Below are positions 9,029 to 18,685 of a DNA stretch of 64,000 nt, piece by piece. The position numbers were made by a program, and so were the translations under genes. Under the pieces are notes generated by a model. The model made no database searches and had not been told where the DNA came from. It was given only the letters and a program-made list of their open reading frames with translations. This stretch comes from Bradyrhizobium sp. URHD0069 (GTDB lineage: Bacteria > Pseudomonadota > Alphaproteobacteria > Rhizobiales > Xanthobacteraceae), in the NCBI RefSeq assembly GCF_000701345.1, contig NZ_JNIJ01000018.1, positions 1 to 64,000 of the forward strand, read 5' to 3'. Every line of letters starts with the position of its first letter. Positions within the stretch are counted from its first letter, which is position 1.

Positions 9029-9393
9029 CTAAACGAACCAACGTTTGCGCCGTTTGTAGTGCTTCACATCGCGGAATGATTTTCGCTTTTCGCCGGCGAT
9101 ACCGAGGTAGAATTCCTTGACGTCCTCTTTTTCGGCGAGCGCCCGCGCCTCGCGGTCTATCACCACGCGGATCAACACTCGCGTCAGCATGGATTCGAAA
9201 ACGCGCGGCGGAGTGAATTGGAAGGTTGGCCGATCTCGCGCAAATCCTGCTCGACCGTCTCACCGCGCTCGGGACACGCCATGCAGAATCCGGCGGCAAG
9301 GCCTTGTGCATAGCTGAGGTAATGATCGCCCACCCAGACGAGCGGCAGGTAGACGAGCGCCATGAGCAAAAGGCCAGCGCGGCTCTCGTTATC
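9029..9393 (-). pseudogene. Deletion remnant: acyl-CoA synthetase middle fused to LivF-type ABC ATPase C-terminus
   Basis: Reading the minus strand from about 9393, the peptide LVYLPLVWVGDHYLSYAQGL continues to TVEQDLREIG. This matches the middle of AMP-forming acyl-CoA synthetases found in Liv-type ABC operons. The frame breaks there. One base later in phase, it resumes as PTFQFTPPRVFESMLTRVLI, still synthetase. Without a further break it then becomes VVIDREARALAEKEDVKEFY to YKRRKRWFV, the C-terminus of the operon's LivF-like ATPase. So a single-base deletion near 9231 and a large internal deletion have left a non-functional scar. The intervening permease and binding-protein genes are gone. 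Confidence 0.75.
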
Positions 9394-9523
9394 TTCTTAC
9401 AGCCATAATATAGCACCGATCGTCATACGTTCGCTTTTTTAGCGTCTGTTTTTGGATTGACGGGAGCCAGAGCAAACGTAACCTGATCAATGTACTAAGC
9501 AGTCCTCCTGGCAGGAGGCCGTC

Positions 9524-12500
9524 GTGAACGAGCTCTCGGGCTACGCATTCTCGCCGCTGAGAGAGGGAGACATCGCTCTCTACCGGGGCTCCGGCAACGG
9601 CCTGCCTCCGGTCCTGCTTGTTGCCGCGGAAGAAACCTCGCTCAGTTGCGTCGAGCGGCTTCAACACGAATATGCGCTCAAAGCCGAACTTGACGCTGAC
9701 TGGGCGGCGCGACCCGTCGAGCTTACCCGCTACGACGACCGCATGACGCTGGTGCTTGAGGATCCCGGCGGTGTGCCGGTCGATCGACTGCTTGGCCGAC
9801 CCCTGGACGTATCGGATTTCCTGCGCATCGCGATCCCGCTCGCGGGCGCGCTCCGCCGATTCCATGAGCGAGGCCTGATCCATAAGGACATCAAGCCGGC
9901 AAACATCCTGGTCGACACGGCAAGCGGCGGCGTGTGGCTGACGGGGTTCGGCATTGCCTCGCGTCTGCCGCGCGAGCACCAGGTCCCCGCGCCGCCGGAG
10001 GTGATCGCCGGGACGCTTGCCTACATGGCGCCGGAACAAACTGGCCGGATGAACCGCTCGGTGGACTCCCGCAGCGATCTTTATGCACTCGGTGTCACCT
10101 TCTACGAAATGTTGACGGGGACGCTTCCCTTCGCCGCCGCCGATCCGATGGAGTGGGTGCACTGTCATATCGCGCGGCAAGCGATGGCGCCCGACGAGCG
10201 AGTCGCCGGCATCCCGGAGCCGCTCTCGGCAATCGTGATGAAGCTCCTCGCCAAGACCCCCGAGGCGCGCTACCAGACCGCCGCGGGTGTCGAAGCCGAT
10301 CTGCGGCGCGGCCTGGCGGAATGGGAGTCGCATGGCCGTATCGGGCCATTTCCGCTGGGCACGCACGACGTTTCGGACCGGCTGCTGATTCCGGAGAAGC
10401 TTTACGGCCGGGAGCGCGAGATCGACAACCTGCTCGCTTCCTTTGACCGTGTCGTGGCCACGGGCACGCCCGAGCTCGTGCTCGTGTCCGGATATTCCGG
10501 CATCGGCAAGTCCTCGGTGGTGAACGAACTGCACAAGGTGCTGGTCCCGTCGCGTGGCTTGTTCGCGTCCGGCAAGTTCGACCAGTACAAGCGTGACATC
10601 CCGTACGCCACCCTGGGCCAGGCCTTCCAGAGCCTCGTCCGCTCGCTCCTCACCCAGAGCGAGGCGGCGCTCGGGCGGTGGCGGGACTCCTTGCTCGAGG
10701 CGCTGGGCCCGAATGGTCAGCTCATCGTCAACCTCGTTCCCGAACTGGAACTCGTGATCGGAAAGCAGCCGCCGGTTCCGGACCTGCCGCCGCAGGACGC
10801 GCAGAACCGCTTTCAGATGGTGTTCCGGCGCTTCCTCGGGGTGTTCGCGAGCAAGGAGCACCCGCTCGCGCTGTTCGTCGACGATTTGCAATGGCTTGAT
10901 GCAGCAACCCTCGACCTCCTCGAGCATCTGGTCACGCACCCGGAAGTGCGGCACCTGCTGCTGGTCGGGGCTTACCGGGATAACGAGGTCGGTCCCGCGC
11001 ACCCGCTTCTGCGAACGCTGGAGGCGATTCGCGCCGTCGATGCGAGGGTGCAGGAGATCGTGCTGGCGCCCCTCGATCTCGACGATGTTGGCCGGCTCGT
11101 CGCCGACGCGCTCCACTGCGAGCCGGAGCGCGCGCGACCATTGGCGGAGCTAGTCCAGCAGAAGACCGGCGGCAATCCGTTCTTCGCGATCCAGTTCTTT
11201 ATCGCGTTGGCCGACGAGGGGCTGCTCGCATTCGACGCAGTCGCGTCAGCCTGGCAATGGAACATGCAACGCATCCGCGGCAAGAGCTACACCGATAACG
11301 TAGTGGATCTTATGGCCGGGAAGCTGAAGCGGTTGTCTTCCACCACCCAGGAAGCCCTGAAACAACTCGCCTGCCTGGGCAATGTCGCCGAGATCGCCAC
11401 CCTGGCTCTGGTTCACGGGACAACAGAGGAGGCGATGCACACGTCGTTCCGGGAAGTCGTCCACGCTGGGCTCGTTTTTCGCGAGGACGGCGCCTACAAA
11501 TTTCTGCACGACCGGATCCAGCAGGCGGCCTATTCACTGATTCCCGACGAGGACCGTGCCGACATCCATCTGCGCATCGGCCGCGTGCTGCTCGCGAACA
11601 TGACGCAGGACGATCTCGCCGAGCATCTGTTCGATGTCGCAAACCAGCTCAATCGGGGTGCCGCACGGCTGATCGACCGGGACGAGAAAGCGCAGGTGGC
11701 GACGATCAATCTGCGTGCCGGGCGAAAGGCCAAGGCGTCGTCGGCTCATGCGTCGGCGTGCGCGTACTTGGCGGCCGGCATGGCTCTGTTGGACCAGCGG
11801 GAGTGGGACACCCATTACGAGTTGACGTTCAGCCTGTGGCTCGAACGCGCGGAGTGCGAGTTTCTGAGCGGCAACTTCGAAAAGGCCGAGCAACTGATTG
11901 CGGAGTTGCTGCAGCGCGGCGCGTCGAAAGTCGACCAAGCGGCGGTCTACCACCTGAAGGTCCAGTTGCACCTCCTGAAGTCCGAACACCAGGAAGCTGT
12001 GGTCGCCGGGCTCACGTGCCTGCGCCTGTTCGGCATTGACCTCCCGGCACACCCGGCCTGGGAGCAGGTCCAGGCCGAATACGAGACGGTCGGGCGCAAT
12101 CTTGGGGCGCGCCAGATCGAGCACTTGATCGATCTGCCGCTGGGAACCGATCCGGAACTGCGGGCCGCGATGGATATGCTCTCGGTCCTGATCACTCCCG
12201 CTTACTTTACCGACTTCAAATTTTATTGCTTGCTCGTGTGTCGCATGGTGAACGTCAGCATGCAGCACGGGACGACCGGCGCTTCGGCGCACGCCTATGG
12301 CCGGCTTGGGACGATCCTCGGCCCCGCGTTTCACCGTTATGGGGAGGGTTATCGTTTCGCAAAGCTCGCATGCGACCTTGTCGAAAAACACCGCTTCATC
12401 GCTTACCAGGCAAAGGTTCACCACGCGATGGGATGGGTTGCCCTCTGGACGCAGCCGATCGCGACGGCGATCGATTTCAATCGGGCGGCCTTTCGCGCCG

Positions 12501-15016
12501 CGAGCGAGACAGGAGATCTGTCCTACGCCTGCTTAAGCATGTTCCAATCCTTCACGGGTCTTCTGCTCCGCAACGATCCGCTCGATGCCGTGTGGCGCGA
12601 GTCGGAGAAGAGCCTGGACTTCGCCCGGAAAGCCAAGTTCCGTCGCGCCGAAGACCTCATGGTGAGCCAGCAACGCTTCATCGCCACGATGCTGGGCCGG
12701 ACCAGGAGCTTCTCCACCTTCAGCGACGCGCAGTTCGACGAGGCGACGTTCGAGGCGCAGCTTACAGCGGGGCGGATGAGCTTGATGATCGCCTGGTACT
12801 GGATCCTGAAACTTAAGGCACGATTCCTGGCAGGCGAATACGCCGAGGCGCTCGCGGCAGTCGATAAGGCGAAGACGGTCCTTTGGGCTTCGCCCGCTCA
12901 TATCCAGTTGCTCGACTACTTTTACTACACCGCGCTGACGGTGGCGGTGCTCTATGAGAATGGCTCTGCCGACGAGCAGAGCGCGTGGCGCGACCTCCTG
13001 ACGGTACACCGAGAACGATTGCGCGAGTGGGCTGACAACTATCCACCGACTTTCGGCGACAAATACGCGCTGGTGTCGGCCGAAATTGCCCGCCTCGAAG
13101 GACGAGACGCCGACGCGATGCGTCTGTACGAGCAGGCCATTCAGTCGGCGCGCGAACACGGCTTCGTTCAACACGAGGGCCTGGCCTATGAGACGGCCGC
13201 GCGGTTCTTCACGGCGCGCGGCTTCGATACGATCGCCCACACCTGTCTGCGGGAGGCGCGGCGCTGCTATCTTCGCTGGGGCGCGGCCGGCAAGGTGCGA
13301 CAACTCGAACAGCTTCATCCGCATCTCCGCGACGCACCAGTCCCGGCATCTCCCACCGCTACCATTGGCGCGCCTGTCGAGCAGTTGGATGTCGGGACGG
13401 TACTCAAGGCCGCGGAGACGGTGTCCGGCGAGATCGTCCTCGGCAAGCTCATCGAGACGCTGCTGCGGATCGCGGTCGAACATGCCGGCGCCGAGCGCGG
13501 CCTGCTCATCCTGTTCGAAGGTGATGAGCCACGGATCGCGGCGGAAGCGACGACCGGCCGCGGCCAGGTTGAAGTCACGCTGCGCCAAACGGCCGTGTCA
13601 CCGGCCGAGCTTCCCGAATCCGTGCTCCACACCGTGATCCGCACGCGGGAAAGCGTGATCCTTGATGACGCCTTGGCGCAGAATCCGTTCTCGGCAGATG
13701 AGTACATCGGCCATAGGCACGCCCGGTCGGTACTCTGCCTGCCCCTGGTGAAGCAGGCGAAGCTGATCGGGGTGCTCTATCTCGAGAACAAGCTGGCATC
13801 GCACGTGTTCACGCCCGCCCGGATCTCGGTGCTGGAATTGCTGGCATCTCAAGCGGCGATCTCGCTAGAGAACGCCCGTCTGTACAACGACCTGCAGGAG
13901 CGGGAAGCCAGGATCCGCCGCCTAGTCGACTCGAACATCATCGGGGTCGTGATCTGGGATGTTCAGGGCCGGATCATCGATGCCAACCAAGCTTTTCTCG
14001 ACATGGTCGGACATGGCCGGGAAGATCTCGTCTCCGGTCGGCTGCGATGGACGGAACTGACGCCGGCCGAATGGCGCGACGCCGATCAACAAATCATTGC
14101 AGAGCTAAAAGAGGTTGGAACCCTCCAGCCGCGTGAGAAAGAGTACTTTCGCAAAGACGGCAGCCGCGTGCCGGTTCTGGTCGCCCGTGCGCTTTTCGAG
14201 TGGAAACCAGACGAAGGGGTCTCCTTTGTCATCGACATGACCGACCGCAAGCGAGCGGAAGAGAGGCTGCGCGCCAGCGAACAGCGCTTCCTCGATGCCC
14301 AAATGGAGCTCGCACACGTAACGCGCATAACAACCCTGGGCGAACTGGCGGCCTCGATCGCCCATGAAGTGAACCAGCCGCTCGCCGCCGTCGTCGCCAA
14401 CGCCGAGGCCGGTCTGCGCTGGCTCCGCCGAGGAACTCCCGACGTGGACGCAGCGTGCCGCTCGGTGGAATGGATTATCGACGACGGCAATCGCGCGGGT
14501 GAGGTGATCCGGCGCGTCCGGGCGCTCGCCAACAAGACCAGCCAAGAGAAGGTGCCGCTCGACGTCAATGACGTCGTGAGGGAGACCATCCCGTTGGTGC
14601 AGCGTGAGTTGATCAGCCATCAGGTATTGTTGGGAATGGACTTAACACCGGCTCTACCCATGATCCTGGGTGATCGGGTTCAACTGCAGCAGGTGATCAT
14701 CAACCTGGTGATGAATGGCATTGAAGCGATGCAATCGGTCACGGATCGGCCGCGCGAACTGGGGATCCGATCAGGCCAGGACGAGACACAAGTGCTGGTA
14801 AGTGTGATTGATTGCGGAAACGGGATCCCCACCGAGAACGCGGCCCGGCTGTTCGACGCCTTCTTCACCACCAAACCCAGCGGCATGGGCATGGGACTTT
14901 CCATCTGCCGTTCGATCGTGGAGGCTCATGGGGGACGACTATGGGTTACGGCCAACGTACCCCACGGCGCCATGTTTCAGTTCACCCTGCCGGTGAGTGC
15001 AGACACTGCGTCGTGA
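9524..15016 (+). CDS. Giant kinase-like / AAA ATPase / GAF / PAS / sensor histidine kinase (1830 aa)
   Basis: The domains in order are: Ser/Thr-kinase-like fold (about 10-265) with the catalytic loop HKDIKPANIL near residue 120; AAA ATPase with Walker A GYSGIGKSS near 322 and Walker B LALFVDDLQWLD near 450; a long helical TPR-like region (about 700-1290); GAF (about 1305-1445); PAS (about 1462-1575); and histidine kinase with the phosphoacceptor in ASIAHEVNQPL near 1612 and an ATPase domain ending FFTTKPSGMGMGLSICRS. The DFG motif of the kinase-like domain reads GFG (LTGFGIAS), so metal binding may be impaired. The GTG start has AGGAGG five bases upstream. There are no membrane helices, so it is cytoplasmic. 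No response regulator follows, and the partner is unknown. Confidence 0.93.
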   Translation: MNELSGYAFSPLREGDIALYRGSGNGLPPVLLVAAEETSLSCVERLQHEYALKAELDADWAARPVELTRYDDRMTLVLEDPGGVPVDRLLGRPLDVSDFLRIAIPLAGALRRFHERGLIHKDIKPANILVDTASGGVWLTGFGIASRLPREHQVPAPPEVIAGTLAYMAPEQTGRMNRSVDSRSDLYALGVTFYEMLTGTLPFAAADPMEWVHCHIARQAMAPDERVAGIPEPLSAIVMKLLAKTPEARYQTAAGVEADLRRGLAEWESHGRIGPFPLGTHDVSDRLLIPEKLYGREREIDNLLASFDRVVATGTPELVLVSGYSGIGKSSVVNELHKVLVPSRGLFASGKFDQYKRDIPYATLGQAFQSLVRSLLTQSEAALGRWRDSLLEALGPNGQLIVNLVPELELVIGKQPPVPDLPPQDAQNRFQMVFRRFLGVFASKEHPLALFVDDLQWLDAATLDLLEHLVTHPEVRHLLLVGAYRDNEVGPAHPLLRTLEAIRAVDARVQEIVLAPLDLDDVGRLVADALHCEPERARPLAELVQQKTGGNPFFAIQFFIALADEGLLAFDAVASAWQWNMQRIRGKSYTDNVVDLMAGKLKRLSSTTQEALKQLACLGNVAEIATLALVHGTTEEAMHTSFREVVHAGLVFREDGAYKFLHDRIQQAAYSLIPDEDRADIHLRIGRVLLANMTQDDLAEHLFDVANQLNRGAARLIDRDEKAQVATINLRAGRKAKASSAHASACAYLAAGMALLDQREWDTHYELTFSLWLERAECEFLSGNFEKAEQLIAELLQRGASKVDQAAVYHLKVQLHLLKSEHQEAVVAGLTCLRLFGIDLPAHPAWEQVQAEYETVGRNLGARQIEHLIDLPLGTDPELRAAMDMLSVLITPAYFTDFKFYCLLVCRMVNVSMQHGTTGASAHAYGRLGTILGPAFHRYGEGYRFAKLACDLVEKHRFIAYQAKVHHAMGWVALWTQPIATAIDFNRAAFRAASETGDLSYACLSMFQSFTGLLLRNDPLDAVWRESEKSLDFARKAKFRRAEDLMVSQQRFIATMLGRTRSFSTFSDAQFDEATFEAQLTAGRMSLMIAWYWILKLKARFLAGEYAEALAAVDKAKTVLWASPAHIQLLDYFYYTALTVAVLYENGSADEQSAWRDLLTVHRERLREWADNYPPTFGDKYALVSAEIARLEGRDADAMRLYEQAIQSAREHGFVQHEGLAYETAARFFTARGFDTIAHTCLREARRCYLRWGAAGKVRQLEQLHPHLRDAPVPASPTATIGAPVEQLDVGTVLKAAETVSGEIVLGKLIETLLRIAVEHAGAERGLLILFEGDEPRIAAEATTGRGQVEVTLRQTAVSPAELPESVLHTVIRTRESVILDDALAQNPFSADEYIGHRHARSVLCLPLVKQAKLIGVLYLENKLASHVFTPARISVLELLASQAAISLENARLYNDLQEREARIRRLVDSNIIGVVIWDVQGRIIDANQAFLDMVGHGREDLVSGRLRWTELTPAEWRDADQQIIAELKEVGTLQPREKEYFRKDGSRVPVLVARALFEWKPDEGVSFVIDMTDRKRAEERLRASEQRFLDAQMELAHVTRITTLGELAASIAHEVNQPLAAVVANAEAGLRWLRRGTPDVDAACRSVEWIIDDGNRAGEVIRRVRALANKTSQEKVPLDVNDVVRETIPLVQRELISHQVLLGMDLTPALPMILGDRVQLQQVIINLVMNGIEAMQSVTDRPRELGIRSGQDETQVLVSVIDCGNGIPTENAARLFDAFFTTKPSGMGMGLSICRSIVEAHGGRLWVTANVPHGAMFQFTLPVSADTAS

Positions 15017-15435
15017 GGTTGCGCCCGTAAGCCGTCCCTTAAGCCAAGTCATTCAATTTCTCCATTTGATATGAAAAGCCAACAGCGTCTGGCTCTCCTA
15101 TGCAAATGGTGACGCGATCAGACCGATAGAAGAAACATATCGTCACGTCGCTTCACCGCCGCGCGAGGTCGCTCCTAAATTCAAATTTAGATTTTAGAAC
15201 CCCGATGCAATGGTGCATCACTCCAGTTTGCGTACTTTGTGATCGTGAGCAGGCCGCGGTGGCCGCTGCTAAACCTAGGTATGCCCTTCTCAACCAAATG
15301 TAACGTGCGGATCAACCTCCGTGCAATGGTCCGGCCCTTCTCTTTGTGATTAGGCTTGGGTGTAACCTGGGTTGCCGAACGGCAGGAGAGCTATCTGGAA
15401 CTGCCAGACGGGAAAACGAAAGGCAAGGACAAGGC
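15017..15435. other. Intergenic region after the giant kinase
   Basis: About 420 bases with several AT-rich patches (for example near 15172-15200) and no convincing gene. The open frame upstream of 15436 has no ribosome-binding site. The region probably carries the promoter of the YiiX-like gene. I see no clear hairpin terminator for the kinase gene. Confidence 0.4.
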
Positions 15436-16254
15436 ATGGGCTGGATGTTCGACATTGTCGGACGTTTGATTGCGCGGTTGCAGAAGCCGGCCACTCACCG
15501 TGAGCCGTTCAATCCGAACGATTCGACGGCCTTACAGGATACCCTTCGACCCGGTGATGTTTTGCTGGTCGAGGGCAAAGGTCGTATTTCCGGCGGCATC
15601 AAATATCTCACTCAATCGACCTGGTCGCATTCGGCGTTGTACGTCGGACCGATACCGGGCGCCGCAACCGACGGCGAGCCCCACGTCCTGATCGAAGCCA
15701 ATATCGACGAAGGTGTCGTGTCGGCGCCGTTGTCAAAATATCTGCATTGTCAAACCCGCATCTGCCGGCCGGTCGGCCTGAGCGAAGCGGACTGCGAAAA
15801 GGTCTGCCGCTACGCCTCCGAACGCATCGGTCTCGGCTACGATTTCAAGAACGTCATCGACCTGATGCGCTATCTATTGCCATGGCCGGTGACGCAGCGT
15901 TGGCGCCGCCGAACGATCGCGCTCGGCTCCGGAGATGCCAGCCGCATCATCTGTTCTTCGCTGATTGCGCAAGCATTCGACGCCGTGCGTTACCCGATCC
16001 TGCCCACGATCACGCGCGTCGAGAGCCAGGCAGCGCGGCGCGAAATCGCCGAGATCCGTCACCCGTCACTCTATGCGCCGCGTGACTTCGATATTTCGCC
16101 CTACTTCATGGTGGTGAAGCCCACGCTCGCGCGCGGCTTCAATTATAAAGACATGCATTGGGCCGATCTTCCCCAGGTTCACACCGCACAGCTCGCGCTC
16201 GCTCCAGAAATCGAAGGCGCGAGCGCGGAGATAGCCTACGCCGGATTTTCTTGA
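15436..16254 (+). CDS. YiiX/YebB-like NlpC/P60-superfamily hydrolase (272 aa)
   Basis: The LRPGDVLLVEGKGRISGGIK block and TQSTWSHSALYVG match the permuted NlpC/P60 (YiiX/YebB-like) cysteine hydrolase pattern, in which a histidine in WSHSALYVG and a later cysteine, here SRIICSSLIAQAF, form the active site. The family includes enzymes acting on amide or ester bonds, some on lipids. The substrate here is unknown. There is no signal peptide or clear membrane helix. I chose the ATG at 15436 (MGWMFDIVGRL). The frame extends upstream to 15346, but that part is not protein-like. Confidence 0.8.
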   Translation: MGWMFDIVGRLIARLQKPATHREPFNPNDSTALQDTLRPGDVLLVEGKGRISGGIKYLTQSTWSHSALYVGPIPGAATDGEPHVLIEANIDEGVVSAPLSKYLHCQTRICRPVGLSEADCEKVCRYASERIGLGYDFKNVIDLMRYLLPWPVTQRWRRRTIALGSGDASRIICSSLIAQAFDAVRYPILPTITRVESQAARREIAEIRHPSLYAPRDFDISPYFMVVKPTLARGFNYKDMHWADLPQVHTAQLALAPEIEGASAEIAYAGFS

Positions 16255-16301
16255 TGGCGAGCCCGATCGCCGTCTCATCGACCACAAATCTGGAGATTGA
16301 T

Positions 16302-16571
16302 ATGTCAAAGCCCCGCCTGCAATTGGTTCATTGCTCGAACGACATCCGACCGAAAGCAAACCACCGGCGGCACGGCCGCAGCTTCCAACCTTTGGTTATT
16401 CACGGGGGCGCGCGCGCGCGATCCGTGCCGAGAGAGAACTCAGGGGAAGCCGCGCTTGAATTGTTCGATCTTGGTCTTTTTAATTTTTTTGGAAATTACC
16501 TTGCCTTCTTGCAGGCGAGTAAAACAGTTCTTGAGGCCTACAATTGGACCGCTCCTGAAAACGCCGGCTAG
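16302..16571 (+). CDS. Small hypothetical protein (89 aa)
   Basis: An ATG at 16302 follows TGGAG with a six-base gap, a plausible ribosome-binding site, 47 bases after the previous gene. The protein starts MSKPRLQLVHCSND, is basic in the first half, and ends with an aromatic, possibly helical segment (LFDLGLFNFFGNYLAFLQAS). I do not recognise it. The AT-rich stretch near 16480-16500 is unlike its neighbours, so this may be a chance frame. Confidence 0.4.
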   Translation: MSKPRLQLVHCSNDIRPKANHRRHGRSFQPLVIHGGARARSVPRENSGEAALELFDLGLFNFFGNYLAFLQASKTVLEAYNWTAPENAG

Positions 16572-16640
16572 GTTGACCGAGATTCTCGACTTAACGCGTT
16601 TTCTCGAGGCGAGCCGGTCTCCACTTCGCTTGAGAACGCT

Positions 16641-17393
16641 CTATCCCCCGTAACTTTGCACCAGGCTGCCCGCCACCAGCGACCAGCCGTCGACCAGCAC
16701 GAAGAAGATCAGCTTGAACGGCAGCGACACCACCACCGGCGGCAGCATCATCATGCCCATCGACATCAGCACGGATGCAACCACGAGATCGATGATCAGA
16801 AACGGCAGAAACAACAGGAAGCCGATCTCGAAGGCCCGTTTCAGTTCGGAGATCATGAACGCCGGCACCAGAATCCGCAGCGACATCTCTTCCGGCGTTG
16901 CCGGCGGCGCTTCGCCCGACATGTCCATGAACAGTTTCAGATCCTTTTCGCGCACGTTCTTCTGCATGAAGCTGCGCAGTGGCATCGAAGCGCGCTGCAG
17001 CGCGTCCTCGACGCCGATCTGGTTGGCGACCAACGGCTTGATGCCGTCGTCGTAGGATCTCTGCAGCACCGGGGCCATCACGAACGCGGTCAGGAACATT
17101 GCGAGTGCAATGATGACTGAGTTCGGCGGCGCGGTCGCGGTGCCGAGCGCAGTGCGCAACAGCGACAGCACGACGACGATCCGGGTGAACGACGTCATCA
17201 TGATCAGGATCGACGGCGCGATCGACAGCACCGTCAGAAGCGCGATCAGCTGGATCGCGCGCTCGGTGACGCCGCCATTGCCCTGCCCGAGACTGATGCT
17301 GATATCTTGCGCGAACGCCGGATCGATCAGCGATCCGGCGGCTATCAGAGTTGAAAAAAGTAAAACTCTACGCGGAAATGGCGCTGGCCTCAC
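16641..17393 (-). CDS. fliP: Flagellar type III export protein FliP
   Basis: FliP forms, with FliQ and FliR, the membrane gate of the flagellar export apparatus. The 250 residues begin with a signal peptide (residues 1-28, ending DPAFA), which is usual for FliP. Landmarks are LLTVLSIAPSILIMMTSFTR, SLLRTALGTATAPPNSVIIA and LVPAFMISELKRAFEIGFLL. The start overlaps the fliO stop by four bases (ATGA), so the two are translationally coupled. The fliOP pair lies divergent to flgB. Confidence 0.97.
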   Translation of the reverse strand: MRPAPFPRRVLLFSTLIAAGSLIDPAFAQDISISLGQGNGGVTERAIQLIALLTVLSIAPSILIMMTSFTRIVVVLSLLRTALGTATAPPNSVIIALAMFLTAFVMAPVLQRSYDDGIKPLVANQIGVEDALQRASMPLRSFMQKNVREKDLKLFMDMSGEAPPATPEEMSLRILVPAFMISELKRAFEIGFLLFLPFLIIDLVVASVLMSMGMMMLPPVVVSLPFKLIFFVLVDGWSLVAGSLVQSYGG

Positions 17394-18310
17394 GAAGGAT
17401 TCTTTGGCCGGCCCAGCAGCGATGCCATCTCGTCTTCGAGATTCTCAAAACCGCTCTTTGAAGGCGCAGCAGGCGGCGATGGCTCGTTGCGCGGTGCCGC
17501 ACGGTTTGGCGGCTCGGGCGCCACCGGCGGGGCACCGACCCGCGGTTCGCTCGCTTCACCGGATGGCCGGCGAAGGGCTGCCTCCAGACGTTGCGCCATC
17601 TCGGCGAGATTTTGGTCCGCGCTCGACTCAGCCGAAGGGGGCGGAGGCGGCGGCGGTGCGGTGGCGCGCTCGGGAGCGCGAATCGGCGGTGCCTTCGGCG
17701 GTTCGCTCTGGCGCGGCGGCCGGGGTATCAGCGGCTCGTTGCGCGAGGTGACGCGCGAGGGCATCGGCTCGCCGCGCAGTTCGGGGCGGGGCTCCAGACG
17801 GCCGAGCGGCTCCGGCGTGAAGCCTGCCAAGGGATCGCTGCGCCGTTCCGACAGCGCCGGGCGACGTATTTCGTCGGCAAAAGAGGGCCGAACCGGGCGG
17901 GGCGATGGTTCGGGAATGTGCGGTTCGGCGTGATCGAACGCGTCGGACCGGGAGCCTTCGCCATCGGTCCAGCCGGCATCGGGCAGCGGTGCAATCCGGG
18001 GCGCTGGTTCGGCGCCGAGGGCGGATCGCATCTGATCCCGTGCCGACGTCGCGCGCACGATGTTGGATTCCACGACCATATCGGTCGGACCGCCGATCAT
18101 CAGCAGATGCTCGACGTTGTCACGCCGCACCAGCACCAGCCGCCGGCGACCATCGACGGCTGCGGCATCGATCACCGCCAGCCGCGGCATCCGCCCGCGA
18201 TTGGTGTTGGCACCGACGCGATTGGTCGCGAATCGGCGAACCAGCCATGCGGCGACGCCGATCAGCGCCAGAACGGCCAGGAATGCGAAGAAAAATGTCA
18301 GTGCCTGCAT
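17390..18310 (-). CDS. fliO: Flagellar biosynthesis protein FliO
   Basis: FliO helps assemble the FliP ring. One membrane helix near the N-terminus (TFFFAFLAVLALIGVAAWLV) is followed by the family's beta-rich cytoplasmic core (RLAVIDAAAVDGRRRLVLVR, VEHLLMIGGPTDMVVE). After that comes an unusually long tail of about 200 residues rich in Pro, Arg and Glu, likely disordered. At 306 aa it is two to three times the length of enterobacterial FliO, although long tails are common in Bradyrhizobium relatives. It lies just upstream of fliP, with a four-base overlap. Confidence 0.9.
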   Translation of the reverse strand: MQALTFFFAFLAVLALIGVAAWLVRRFATNRVGANTNRGRMPRLAVIDAAAVDGRRRLVLVRRDNVEHLLMIGGPTDMVVESNIVRATSARDQMRSALGAEPAPRIAPLPDAGWTDGEGSRSDAFDHAEPHIPEPSPRPVRPSFADEIRRPALSERRSDPLAGFTPEPLGRLEPRPELRGEPMPSRVTSRNEPLIPRPPRQSEPPKAPPIRAPERATAPPPPPPPSAESSADQNLAEMAQRLEAALRRPSGEASEPRVGAPPVAPEPPNRAAPRNEPSPPAAPSKSGFENLEDEMASLLGRPKNPS

Positions 18311-18685
18311 GATTTGTCCCCGGCAAATAGCCTTTTCTTCAGGTTTCGTCGAACGCGGATCGAAAACGACACAATAAACCGCGACCGCAGCCTGAGATCG
18401 GCCCTAATCTCTTGATTGCCCACAGCAGAAACTGCTGCCCGCTACCTTAATAACCCAGGAATCGGCTGGACCAAAACGACTTCTTGCGCTTCAGACTCCA
18501 ACGACTTGGCTGGTTAACGCAGCATTCGTGGCGAAAATGCGCGCAAAATGGTCATCGGCGTGAAATCCGCTTCTGGATGTTCGTTTCATCGGCCGCGGCG
18601 CATCTTAACCCGCTGTTAACCATACACGCGGCAAATTCTGCCTACCTCAGGGCGTGGTGCCGGGAGGCGAGGGGGGGCGGTAGCG
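18311..18685. promoter_or_regulatory. Divergent fliOP / flgB control region
   Basis: These 375 bases separate the fliO start (minus) from the flgB start (plus). They contain the CtrA-type site at 18605-18620 and further TTAA half-sites (18447, 18513). Both flagellar operons are probably driven from here. I see no sigma-54 type TGGCAC-N5-TTGC element. Confidence 0.5.
18605..18620. promoter_or_regulatory. CtrA-type binding site upstream of flgB
   Basis: The sequence is TTAA, CCCGCTG, TTAAC, an exact TTAA-N7-TTAAC full site, 66 bases before the flgB ATG. CtrA activates early flagellar genes in Caulobacter and relatives, and the kinase that feeds it (CckA) is encoded at 22241 behind the same operon. 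Control of flgBC-fliEQR-flhB by CtrA is therefore likely. It is an inference from motif and context. Confidence 0.7.

Noticed and set aside
9389..11116. 575-codon minus-strand frame opposite the giant kinase
   Set aside because: It is the antisense shadow of conserved kinase and AAA motifs and has no protein-like features of its own.
16158..16301. Upstream extension of the 89-aa protein at 16302
   Set aside because: It overlaps the YiiX-like gene and lacks a ribosome-binding site; the ATG at 16302 has TGGAG in front.
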